DNA of 64,000 bases from Periconia sp. R9002. Taxonomy: Eukaryota; Ascomycota; Dothideomycetes; Pleosporales; Periconiaceae. The notes under the pieces were generated by a model. It did not search any database, was not told the origin of the DNA, and saw only the letters and a program-made list of their open reading frames with translations. This document shows, in pieces, positions 32,823 to 43,003 of the stretch. Positions within the stretch are counted from its first letter, which is position 1; each line of letters begins with the position of its first letter. The stretch spans positions 434,001-498,000 of the forward strand of contig JAMAHW010000009.1 of the NCBI GenBank assembly GCA_023627715.1. The letters are read 5' to 3'. Both the position numbers and the translations under genes were made by a program.

Positions 32823-33854
32823 TCAACAGGTGAGGGGTCGAGGGCCGGGAATGGAATACGAAGTCGGTACAGGCCAGTAGAGGTTGAAAGTTACATCGGA
32901 GGGCGTGTATGCTCCAGGGAAGCTGACCGTTGAGGGGCTTGCGCTCCCACCACCGCTCACGTTGATTTGTGCGCATTCCATGTAAAGCTGGGCACCGGGG
33001 TAGCTCGATGCGCCGTGCAGAGCAATGAGTTCAGCCCTCAGAAGGTATCTTTTTCGATTGTTAGTATGATTTCATATTTGATTCTTCATGGGAATGAACA
33101 TACTGGCCGCTTGGAACACAAGAAGGGAGAGTGAAGTTGACCAGACCCTTGTTATCGATGAGCTTCTTCACTGCCCACTGGCCATTGCTTAGTCCATCTT
33201 CGTAGATTTTGAACCCTGGGATATGGTCAGCCAAGTAAATTCGCCACTGTTGACTGCAAGACGTTACATTTCAGTCCAGTAACAGAAGTTGTCAAGGCAT
33301 TGTCCACTTTGGCCAGGTACACCATGATTGGGCCATTGTGGCTGGCGGAGATTGGTTCATCGACATCGTTGGTACCTTTGGAGTCGAGAGTGTGATGCCA
33401 TTCCGCAGTCAATCGGTCGCCGGCTTTGACCTGTCTTCCGTGAGCAAGCGTTCCGAATCAGAAATGAGCGGCACACCCACATTGATAACATCTTGTGGAA
33501 GAGGCGTTCGGTAAGGATTGATACTGCGTTTTTTTGAGCGGGATGCTTTCGGCACTATACACAGACGGTACGTACCCGCCATTGCAGATCACATCATTGG
33601 ACGTAACGTCAGTGATCGGCCTGGTCCCACGTGTCAATTTCGGGTTGAGCAAGACTACATTGCATATTTGCGTACCCGTCGTATGTCTGTCAATCAGTCA
33701 GCAAGTTCCGGCTGTACAAAATCTTTGCATATCTTACAGGCACTCTGATGCCTTTGGTATGGCCTTGGGCGACACCGTTGACCCAAAGCTCCTGGAAGAT
33801 TGTATGCGCTGATGCGCTAGCAACGAGTGCGAGGGCTGAGAGCGTAGACTTCAT
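32823..33854 (-). CDS. AA9 lytic polysaccharide monooxygenase
   Basis: Seven exons: 33854-33738, 33686-33676 (11 nt), 33620-33576, 33523-33481, 33430-33268, 33215-33104 and 33048-32823, giving 238 residues. The signal peptide (16 residues) ends before H17, so the mature protein starts [11 protein letters not shown] with the copper-binding N-terminal His. Across the small exons it reads [20 protein letters not shown], then [17 protein letters not shown]. The second copper His is likely the one in [15 protein letters not shown]. The end is [15 protein letters not shown] and a short Pro-rich tail with no cellulose-binding module. AA9 enzymes cut cellulose oxidatively using H2O2 or O2 and an electron donor. 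The cellobiose dehydrogenase gene is its divergent neighbour and a known electron donor of this family. Confidence 0.92.
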
Positions 33855-34842
33855 ACTGAGAACGGTTAAGCTATTGCTGGTGCCGTCTTGATAGGTAGCG
33901 GCAAAGGCATGCTTAAGAGTCCTAGGATTCCAAATCTTCCTGCTATGGCATGCATTGTGTGACCCTTGATGGAGCCCGGAACCCGGGACGAAATACGTGA
34001 AGGTTGGGGCAGGTGATGGAAAAATTATATTTCGGAGGAATCTTACGACTGCGTTACGGCCACACCAACCAGCTACATGGCCAATGATCGGACTTAAGCA
34101 TCAAAGTTTGTCCGTTGGCCAAGTATAGATGGAGTGACGAATACGAAAGTGAAGATGGAGAGATGAATCAACAGATGCAATGTCAATCAGATCCAAGCTG
34201 CATTAGGGAAATGTAATGAGACGAGTGTGGAACTGAGGGCAGCGGTGCCGACGGACAGGAAGGGAGATGTCAAGGAGCAGAATGCAGAATTGGAACGGAC
34301 ATTGACCCGATCGAGGCAAAGAAAGAAGGAACGGGGGCGAATCTGGAGCTGTTGCAGCTGCCTTTCGGCTTTTGATCCACTATGCCGTTCGTCTATGGGC
34401 AGGAGGTAACCATGTTCCCATCGTCATCTAAGGAAACGTGCCATGCAGGATAGATGAAGAGAGCGAGCCCATTTGAGAGAGAAGCCGAGTGGAGCATGGG
34501 AATGCATAGGTCCAGACGATTAGGCGAAAAGCTTGATAGTACTGTAAGACAGGCGTGCGTAGCCACATGCCAAATGCAAGCAACAGTACTGAGTACGCAG
34601 TCACTAAGTAGGTGTATTTCAATGTTGTTGGTATGGGGGCTGTCGAAGTTCGAGAAGATTAGGCCATGGCACTAGCAAGGGCTTGTGTGACATGTAATTT
34701 AGCATTTATAGCAGTGAAAAGAGGTGAGATGGCGACAGAGGAAGAGGTTGTGTGTGGTAGGTGGAAATGGTGGTGGTGGAGGCGGAAGGGGAGATGCGTT
34801 AGTCCCGTCCGGGGAACATTAGCGAGTGTGGGGTGCTTGGGA

Positions 34843-34853
34843 GGGCTTAGCCC
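34843..34853. promoter_or_regulatory. Possible Xyr1/XlnR-type site
   Basis: GGGCTTAGCCC; on the minus strand it contains GGGCTAA, which fits the GGCTAA consensus of the ascomycete (hemi)cellulase activator Xyr1/XlnR. One short match in 1.46 kb could be chance. Confidence 0.3.
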
Positions 34854-35204
34854 GGCAGGGGAGCTACGGCTGGACGAGCGACGTATCCGTCCTTAATCAA
34901 TTTACATCAATCAAACCACAAATTAAGTGTTGGCCTCTCGCCCTCACCCAGAGTGCCCATGTGACTCTCGGGCGAATCACCTGCTGTTCAATTCTCATTT
35001 GGCCTGCCTTCTCCACCACGAGCTGCAGGGATTCAGACTGCTGAGTTCCGGTTCCTGGAACTACCCGAGCCTCTGTGGCGGCCTAGAGTACTATCTACAC
35101 ATGTCGCTTGTACACCTGTGCACGCCTGGTGGCTGTTAATTGCCGATGGCTATACAGGCCAAAATCTGCCATAGTCCTTTCATTACCTGCTTAATTCCAA
35201 AAAA

Positions 35205-35212
35205 TCTATAAG
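35205..35212 (+). promoter_or_regulatory. Possible TATA element of the CDH gene
   Basis: TCTATAAG lies about 105 bp before the CDH start codon, a usual TATA-to-ATG distance in ascomycetes. Confidence 0.4.
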
Positions 35213-35315
35213 ATGTGTTCGTCGCCCGCCATACCTTGGCCTGTGTGGCCGCGCCGACTGCTTCCTTTCTTTTCGCCATCATCTTGTCTATCATTGTCGA
35301 TAGCTGTCTGCAAGA

Positions 35316-37945
35316 ATGAAGGGCTCAACTTTTTTCAAGGCGGCATCGCTGTTCGCGCCTCTCTGTAAGCCGCCCTCGTTTTGCACAAATGACTGATTTC
35401 TATAAAATCTTTGACTAACCACTCGTAGTTGCCTCAACCACCGTCGCACAGTACGGAGAGAAATTCACTCACAAAGCCACTGGGATTGAATTCTTGCGTC
35501 AAGTCATCACTGATGCTCAGACTACGGGCGGTTTGGAGTGGGGTTACGCACTGCCGGAAACAGGAGTTGGAAACGCAGAATACATTGGTTATTTGGTATG
35601 CTTTCTTCGTTACACGTAATTGTTCACCGAAACTTCCCCTGACAGCTACATAGGTCGGATCTCTGAGGAGCGGTAGGGTGGGATGGTCAGGTATCAGTCA
35701 CAGTGGTGGTATGCCTGGCGGTCTTTTGCTGGTCGCCTCCCCCGACGGAACAGACAAGGTCAAGACTCAATTTGTATATGCCGGGTTAGTTGGTTGTTCT
35801 CTCATTGGCCATGTTCGGTTTTGCTAATACTCAAGCAGTGGATATGTAGCCCCGGATCCCTACACTGGAAATGCTACACTCTCCCAAATTTACCACAACG
35901 TAAACGACACACATTTCGAATTGGTCTACCGCTGTCAGTGGTGTTGGGTATGGAACCAGGATGGTGCCGAGGACTCTCGAATCCCGCAGGACGGCTCCGT
36001 CCAGGTCATCGCTTGGGCACAACACAACGCTTTGCCTCCCGCAGCTGGTGGCACATGGGTATTCCACAACAATGGACAGTCCCAATTCCCTATTCAAGTG
36101 ACAGAGGCACGCAATGCCAAGTATTCACAATGGGTTGGCACCACCCCTACTGGAACTCCTACTGCGACCCCTACGTCGACTCCCACCGCATCACCCACTG
36201 AACCACCCAAATGCAGTGGCACTGCTGCTCCTACTGACACCTACGATTACATCGTTGTCGGCGCTGGTGCCGGTGGTATTCCTGTTGCGGACAGACTCTC
36301 TGAGTCCGGCAAAAAGGTTCTGCTCATTGAAAAAGGCCCTCCTTCTCTTGGCCGCTTCGGTGGTACTATGAAGCCGGATTGGCTTCAGGGCAGCGATTTG
36401 ACTCGCTTTGATGTCCCCGGTCTTTGCAACCAGATCTGGGTCGATTCTGCCGGCATTGCCTGCACCGATATCGACCAGATGGCGGGCTGTGTTCTCGGTG
36501 GCGGTACTGCCGTCAATGCCGCTCTCTGGTGGAGGCCTGTTCCCGTCGACTGGGATACCACCTTCCCAAGTGGCTGGAAAGCGGCGGATATCAAGGCTTC
36601 CACTGATGCCGTTTTCAAGCGTATCCCTGGAACTGACATTCCTTCCCAGGATGGCAAACGCTACAAACAGGAGGGCTTCGAGGTTCTTGCCACCGCATTC
36701 CGTGCTGATGGATGGAAAGAGGTGACTGCCAACAGCGTCCCCGACCAGAAGGACCGTGTATTCTCCCACTCCCCATTCATGTACGAAAATGGCCAGCGTC
36801 AAGGTCCTCTCGGCACCTATCTCGTTAGCGCCAGGAACCGAAACAACTTCAAGCTCTTGATGAACACCTCCGTCAGGCGTGTCATCCGTGATGGAAAGAA
36901 GGCAACCGGTGTGGAGCTCGAGAAAGGTACCTGCGGAACCATCAAGCTCAACGCTGGCGGCCGTGTCATCCTCTCTGCTGGTACCTTTGGCACATCTAAG
37001 CTTCTCTTCCGAAGTGGTATTGGCCCCAAGGACCAACTCACCGTCGTCAAGAACAGCGCTATTGATGGTCCCACCTTCATCAACGAGACCCAGTGGATCA
37101 ACCTGCCCGTCGGTCAAAACCTCAACGACCACGTCAACACTGACCTTGTTGTTCAGCACAACAATGTCTCTTTCTACGACTTCTACCAGGCCTGGAGCGA
37201 CCCCATTGTAGACGACAAGACCAAGTACCTCCAGAGCCGCGCTGGTATTCTGGCCCAGTCTGCACCAAACATCGGTCCTTTGGCATGGGAGGTTATCAAG
37301 GGCTCTGATGGCGTCAACCGATCCATCCAATGGACTGCCCGTGTTGAGGGCCCCTCGTCCAATGATACTCGTAAGTTCACGATCCCCTTCCTGATTATCC
37401 AGCTAACAATATGATCAGACTCCATGACCATCTCCCAATACCTTGGACGTGGCACCAACTCCCGCGGTTCCCTTTCTATCAACGGCGCACTCAACATCTT
37501 TGTGTCCAAGGCTCCTTACCTTCAAACACAAGCCGATACGGATGCCGTAATCACCAGCATCAAGAACATGCAGAAAGCCATTGCCAAAGTGCCAGCCATC
37601 ACTTTCCAGGTTCCAGCACCCGGTGTATCTGTTGAAGACTACGTCGCTAGTGTAAGCTCCTCCAAACACATGTTGATTTTGACACGATAGCTAACCATCT
37701 ATTAGCTACCCAAGACCCCTGGTGCCCGTCGTGCCAACCACTGGATCGGAACTGCCAAGATTGGATCCGACAGCGGTCTTACCGGTGGTACTTCTGTCGT
37801 TGATCTTAACACACAGGTCTATGGTACCGACAACATCCACGTTGTCGACGCTTCCATCTTCCCCGGCATGATCGTCACCAACCCCACCGCTTACATTGTC
37901 ACTGTCGGTGAGCACGCAGCCAAGAAGATCCTTGCTCTCAAATAA
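35316..37945 (+). CDS. Cellobiose dehydrogenase (flavocytochrome)
   Basis: Exons 35316-35364, 35429-35595, 35654-35784, 35839-37370, 37419-37651 and 37706-37945 give 783 residues. After a signal peptide (about 23 residues) comes the cytochrome domain to about 210; SHSGGMPGGLLLVASPDG contains the likely Met heme ligand. A Thr/Pro linker (TPTGTPTATPTSTPTASP) leads to the GMC flavin domain, which begins DYIVVGAGAGGIPVADRLSE. GCVLGGGTAVNAALWWRP is the GMC signature; the catalytic His is in RRANHWIGTAKIG and the partner Asn in MIVTNPTAY. It oxidises cellobiose to the lactone and passes electrons through the heme to LPMOs outside the cell. No C-terminal cellulose-binding module is present, unlike class IIA enzymes. 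Confidence 0.95.
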
Positions 37946-38554
37946 GCTCGCGCTTATGATACCTGCAAAATTGGCGTTTTGGGTCCTGTGATGCTGGGGT
38001 TGATTATCGCTCTGATGCATGTACGCTGTCGCAAGAGCCCGGCTCGGGAGGGAGCCATTCATTCCTACATGGCCAAGATATACGCGCGAAATCCTTCGGT
38101 CGCTTTTCCACGTCGGTATTCTCATACCTGCTGCGATAGTCTTAGACCATTTTCGGGGTTTACGACGTACAGTGTAGAATTATGGGTGAATGTTTGGAGA
38201 ACAACACCATCACTTGGACATTTTTTTTTCTTTAACTTTCTTGTATATATCTTGCATTCGAATGAAAATTTGTCAATTTTCAAAATAAACCTATCTCCCA
38301 GGTGATTCGAATTAAATATTGGTCATACAGGTTTTGGTGTTTCACGATCAATGCCAAGTGGGATCATACAATATCCAGTCCTAACCTAATTCAGATAAGC
38401 ACCTTATCCCAACCACCTCTTCATCAGGCGTCATCATCCGGTGTCATCACCTTGAGCCTTACTGCATCGTATCAATCCATCACTCGGTGACAGGCATTTA
38501 AATATCACTTATCGTATCAATACGAGGCAGAATTGACGACTCTCAACAAGTGCA
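37946..38554. other. Intergenic region, no supported gene
   Basis: 609 bp between tandem genes, AT-rich around 38215-38340. It carries the CDH 3' UTR and the next promoter. Confidence 0.45.
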
Positions 38555-39302
38555 ATGTCGTCAAACTGTCTCTCGGGATCTTATCAATCTCCACACGCGC
38601 TGCAGAATATATCAGACATCTTACAGCAGCGATGGGAAGACAGTCCCAAAGACGATAGAGAAAGGCTAGAACTCTGCTGGGGATATAATGACTGTGGAGA
38701 CTGCCATCGAAGTAAAGGCTTCTGCGGGTGGTGTCCGTTGGTACGTATTCTTTTTTCATTGTCATCACAGAATAAGCAGCAACTACGTACACTTGTAGGT
38801 GTAGTTATTGACACGCTCAATGCAGTCCCAAACATGCCTTCCGCTACCTCGGGATAGGTTGTCTCGAGCATTCCCGCTACTCTCTCCTACGCGATACAAG
38901 TTCATCTGCGCAACTGGTCCTGAACGATTTGAGTTGAGGACGAGCGGGCTAGGGTGCCAAGTATCTACCATCACGTTTCTAACGTCTATTGTTACTATTT
39001 TCTGCACGTTGTTCGGTGTGCTCTTCCTCTATGGAATTATCAAATTGATTCGACAGGTAGTGTTTGCATCCAAGGCCGCAAGAGGTGGGTGGGCCATTCA
39101 CGGAGATGGCAGAGAGGAGGTATGGGTCAGAAAGGGTGAGAGCTGGGGTAAATGGTGGAGGAGATGGAGGGGCCAATTACGCGACGATGAGATTCAAGAG
39201 CTGGACCATGGAACTCGGGACAGGAGCTGGAGATTCTGGCGGGGGTTCTGGAAGAATCATACCACGTGGACCGGTTCGGAGAGGCAGCCGTTATTGCGCT
39301 GA
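38555..39302 (+). CDS. PSI-like single-pass membrane protein
   Basis: Exons 38555-38740 and 38826-39302, 220 residues. The N-terminal 90 residues are Cys-rich (CLSGSYQSP...LELCWGYNDCGDCHRSKGFCGWCPLSQTC, here abbreviated), and the motif GFCGWCPLSQTCLPL, which is rebuilt by the splice, is typical of the PSI (plexin-semaphorin-integrin) fold. A single helix STITFLTSIVTIFCTLFGVL (about 120-145) follows, then a basic cytosolic tail with many Trp and Arg residues (WGKWWRRWRG, SWRFWRGFWKNH) ending GSERQPLLR. No cleavable signal peptide is obvious, although the N-terminus could be lumenal. The function is unknown; fungal PSI-type proteins of this kind are uncharacterised. Confidence 0.65.
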
Positions 39303-39520
39303 TCGATTCACCTGATTGGGCTGACATGGAGAACCTGCAAGTTACTCCGCCTTTGCAATGGTGCGGGGCTTCGCGGAATGTACGGAATGTGGGGAATCCT
39401 AGAGAGCACATCGACTAGCCTCTGTTTGAAGCTCAGTGAGAGAGTTCGAATTAAGAGTCTCACATATAATGTTATGAATAAATGTTACTCCTGACGACAT
39501 CTGCCCACAACTTCAGAAGT

Positions 39521-41727
39521 ATGGCGTCAAACGGCATAGTTCCAAGCAGCAATGGCGTCCAAAAAGCAGACGACAAAAGCCCACTCAGCATCGTCATCGT
39601 GGGAGCAGGCATTGGTGGACTAAGCGCAGCAATTTTTCTGAGGCAACAAGGACACAAGGTCACTTTATTGGAGCGGTCACGGTTTGCGAACGAAGTCGGA
39701 GCTGCCGTACACATTGCACCTAATGCAGCTGGCCTGGTCAAGCGGATGGGAATTGATGCTCTAGGTACAGGTGCGGTAGAATGCACACACATGAAAAGCA
39801 TAACACCAGGTGGCCAAACCATGTTCGAGGTTCCCGTTTGGAGGTCTAGTTCAAGATGGCAACATCCGTGGTTTCTAGCGCATAGGGTGGATCTTCATTC
39901 TGAATTGAAAAGACTCGCGACTGAAGGTGGAAAAGGACTGCCGGCTACACTGAGAACGTCCTCTCCCGTTTCAAAAGTCTCTACAGACGGAACTGTGCTT
40001 CTGGCATCTGGTGAAGAAATTAAAGCGGATGTCATTGTCGGCGCCGACGGAGTGCATTCAAAAACTCGATACGCACTACCTGGCTCTGAAGGCATTAAAC
40101 CATTCGGCTCCGGCAAAAGCGCCTTCAGATTCATCATGCCACGCTCTCGAGCGCTGGAGGACCCAGTCACGAAACCGCTGGTAGACAGAGAAGGACAAAT
40201 GACTCTATGGATGGGATTCGATCGGCGTGTCGTCATCTACTCGACCCGAAACAATGAAAGCCTCAATTTTGGGTGCATTCACAATACCAAAGATTCGGAG
40301 ATTTCGTCTGACGATCCAGAAACCAGTGATTGGCACAACACGGGACATGTAGATAAGTTGTTGGAGGTCTACAAGGATTTCGATCCCGCCCTGCTCGCGC
40401 TGTTGAGCAAAGCTGATCCAGATACGTTGAAGGTATGGGAGCTTTTGGACATGGATAAGCTTCCGACTTGGACTGAAGACCGCTTGGCGTTGATTGGAGA
40501 CGCGGCGCACCCGTTCACTCCACGTGAGTCTCCCATCTATCCATGTGTCAATTACAACATCCAGAAACCTTGGCTAACATGCCTCCTTCATTAGACCAAG
40601 GTCAAGGCGCTGGTCAAGCCATCGAAGATGCTGCCTCCCTAGCCTGCGTCCTCCCCCTCGGCACACCTCCCTCCGAAATCCCCGCCCGTCTCAAACTGTA
40701 CGAGAAGTGCAGATATGACCGTGCCTCCATGATCCAAGAGTACTCACGCATTACGGGGATGGATCTCGGGACGGGTCCACCCGTCGATCACATGAAGTAC
40801 ACGAACGATAACTTCGGGCACGATGAGTGGCACTACACGAGCCAGAAACTGCGCGAGTGGGAGTGGAGTCGGAATCCAAATGCGTATAAGCGCATGCCGG
40901 TTCCGTTTGGACCTTTTCCTGGGCCGGAACAGAATTCTGTAGGGAGAGCGAGGGAGGCGTCGGGGGAAGCGACTTTTGCTACGATGAGTGTGACGTTTAA
41001 AACGTCGAGGACGCTTTTGGAGGGTCTGCTCCCATCGAAGGGATTTAAGTTTGCGCTGCCGGATACGCAATGTCTTGCGACGTTCTCTTTGAGCGTGCTG
41101 GGAAACCTTGAGTGGCTAGGTGGCCATGGTTATAATCATTTCGGGCTGTACATCCATGGCGTGGAATACACGGAAGAGAATGGCGAGACAGTGAAGGGGA
41201 CCTACCTGCCCATACTCTTCGAGAACCTAGCGGACACGATCATAAGTGGCAGAGAAGAACTCGGTCTACCCAAAGTCTTCGCGGACCTGAACGTGTCCAA
41301 GGAAGCCGATGATTGGAAACTCACGGCTGGATGGATGGGAAACAACTTCCTGGACATCTCACTCACGGGACTTTTTGAGATCAAAGACGCGCAGAGTACT
41401 CCCACAGAGCACGAAGAAGATGATCTATTATTTTACAAATACATACCCGCAACCACAACTCACGACAGTAAAACCAACGGCGCAGATGCCGAGTACGCCA
41501 GCATCATTCCACACGCAGCCAAAACAAAGACCCCGCAAAAAATCGAGAAGATTTCAAGCGCGAAGAAAGCTGAGATCCGCTTCGATGCGTTGGATTCGAG
41601 GAGATTGCCTACGCTACACCACATCGTCGAACGGCTTGCTGAGATCCCTGTTTACGAGGTTGTAGAGGCTAAGGTGGTTGAGGGGACGGGTGGTGGTGAG
41701 TTGAGGGGGGCGAGGAGGTTAGAGTAG
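39521..41727 (+). CDS. FAD monooxygenase fused to an acetoacetate-decarboxylase-like domain
   Basis: Exons 39521-40523 and 40595-41727 give 711 residues. Residues about 20-430 are a salicylate-hydroxylase-like flavoprotein: IVIVGAGIGGLSAAIFLRQQ (FAD GxGxxG), ADVIVGADGVHSKTR (DG motif) and LIGDAAHPFTPHQGQGAGQA (GD motif; the last part is joined by the intron). After RMPVPFGPFPGPEQ, residues about 460-690 match the acetoacetate decarboxylase fold: TLLEGLLPSKGFKFALPDTQ, LGGHGYNHFGLYIHGVEY and GTYLPILFENLADTIISGRE. The C-terminal half may decarboxylate or bind the hydroxylated product. A frame start at 39482 would add 13 residues. Such fusions are found in fungi, but their chemistry is not settled. 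It lies 18 kb from the LigB/FAH genes. Confidence 0.88.
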
Positions 41728-41967
41728 ATAGAGTGTCCCAAGTCAGAGTACATTTTATATCTCATTGGAAAACGCTTAGTAGCATTGATTAAAAGAATCA
41801 CATATCTTCGCATTGATAGCAATATGACATGCCCAGCACCCTTTTTTTAATCTAAACAAGATACAATCAACCCACCAACCACATATAGACATGAACTCCC
41901 CATCGTCCTTCTCATCACCACCACCACACTTTCCTCCCCCTTCCCCCTACCCCCTCACATCACACCC

Positions 41968-42414
41968 TCACCACTCCCCGCCCACCGGATACCCAACATC
42001 CCAAACCCTCCCCAACGTCGCCCTCCACACCTTGGAAATCGTCTAACACCAAACATCAGCAAACACATTCTTCCCTCTCCAAGAAAAGAAACAAAAACTC
42101 ACCGCCTCAACCACAACCCCCGTAAACATAACCCCGACAAAAGCCTGTTCCACCCCATTCCTATATACCCTCCGCTCGCTCTGGACGAGGTGCGTGTTGA
42201 TGGGGCGGTGCGGGGGGATGCGGTGGTGGGTTGTTGGCCAGTTGTTGTTATTAGAAGGAGGGGAGGGGTGGGGGTTTAGGGATGGGTTGAAGGGGGTGGT
42301 GGTGTTGGTAGAGGAGGAGGTGGATGTGTGGTCGCTGTGGTGGATGTCGTAGTCTGCGAGGATGGTGCGGTGGAGAGTTTGGGGAAGGGGGTTGGTGGTT
42401 GTTGTTGTGGACAT
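41968..42414 (-). CDS. Small conserved-looking protein
   Basis: Exons 42414-42103 and 42042-41968, 128 residues; the 60-nt GTGAGT...TTAG intron is required to reach the stop with an ordinary tail. The first 75 residues are Thr/Ser/Pro/Asn-rich low complexity around TLHRTILADYDIHHSD. The second part, LVQSERRVYRNGVEQAFVGV, MFTGVVVEATISKVWRATLG and RVWDVGYPVGG, looks well ordered, with one amphipathic or weakly hydrophobic helix. I cannot assign a function. The open frame extends another 105 codons upstream, but that part is simple sequence and the ATG at 42414 fits better. Confidence 0.5.
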
Positions 42415-43003
42415 TTTTTTTAAGAGAGAGAGGAGTTTAGGATGGTGATGGATGGGTAGGTGGTGAAAGATTGAAGTGATTTGTTTCTGTGGTGATGGTG
42501 TCGATAGTGGGTGGAAAAGCCTCCTGCTAACACGCAAGAGCCAAAGTACTTTCGGATGTGTACAAGAACCAATGATCAAAATCGCCCCATGAATTGCCGG
42601 TTCGTTCCCGCCTGGGGTGCATACATACATACACATACATGCACATGCATGGGCGTTAGCGAAACCGTTGCCGTGTGGGGCTCGGAATGTGGGGGAGTGA
42701 GGGAATTGGGACCAGGTGCCGGATTGCAAGGGTTGAGCGAGTTAGCATTCGCTCCAATCGGCTCGTGAAAAGCTCCGAAAAAAGACCTCATGTGTTTTAG
42801 TTACCTAGGTTAAGGTATGTATAATCGATGACCCGTTTATACATATCGATACCCATATGTATTCGCCCATGGATTGGAAAGTGATACGCTCCTAACTTTC
42901 TTGTATTTATATTAACATACCGGCCGTTCCCAATATCTCCTTGCTTTTTGAAAGGGATACGAGAAAACAATAAAAGTGCAGGTTAAAGTACTTTGACTGA
43001 GCA
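42415..43003. other. Divergent intergenic region
   Basis: 589 bp between divergent genes. It contains an ACAT/GCAT-rich microsatellite near 42620-42650. No gene is seen. Confidence 0.45.

Larger units (their letters stand above)
33855..35315. promoter_or_regulatory. Shared divergent promoter of LPMO and cellobiose dehydrogenase
   Basis: 1461 bp between two divergent start codons, with no supported gene inside. Sharing one upstream region fits co-induction during cellulose growth; that is inference from gene order. Confidence 0.5.

Noticed and set aside
36191..37330. 379-codon minus-strand frame opposite the CDH flavin domain
   Set aside because: Antisense shadow of the GMC coding sequence.
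42415..42729. N-terminal extension of the small minus-strand protein by 105 codons
   Set aside because: The added sequence is microsatellite-derived and lies in a likely promoter; the ATG at 42414 fits better.
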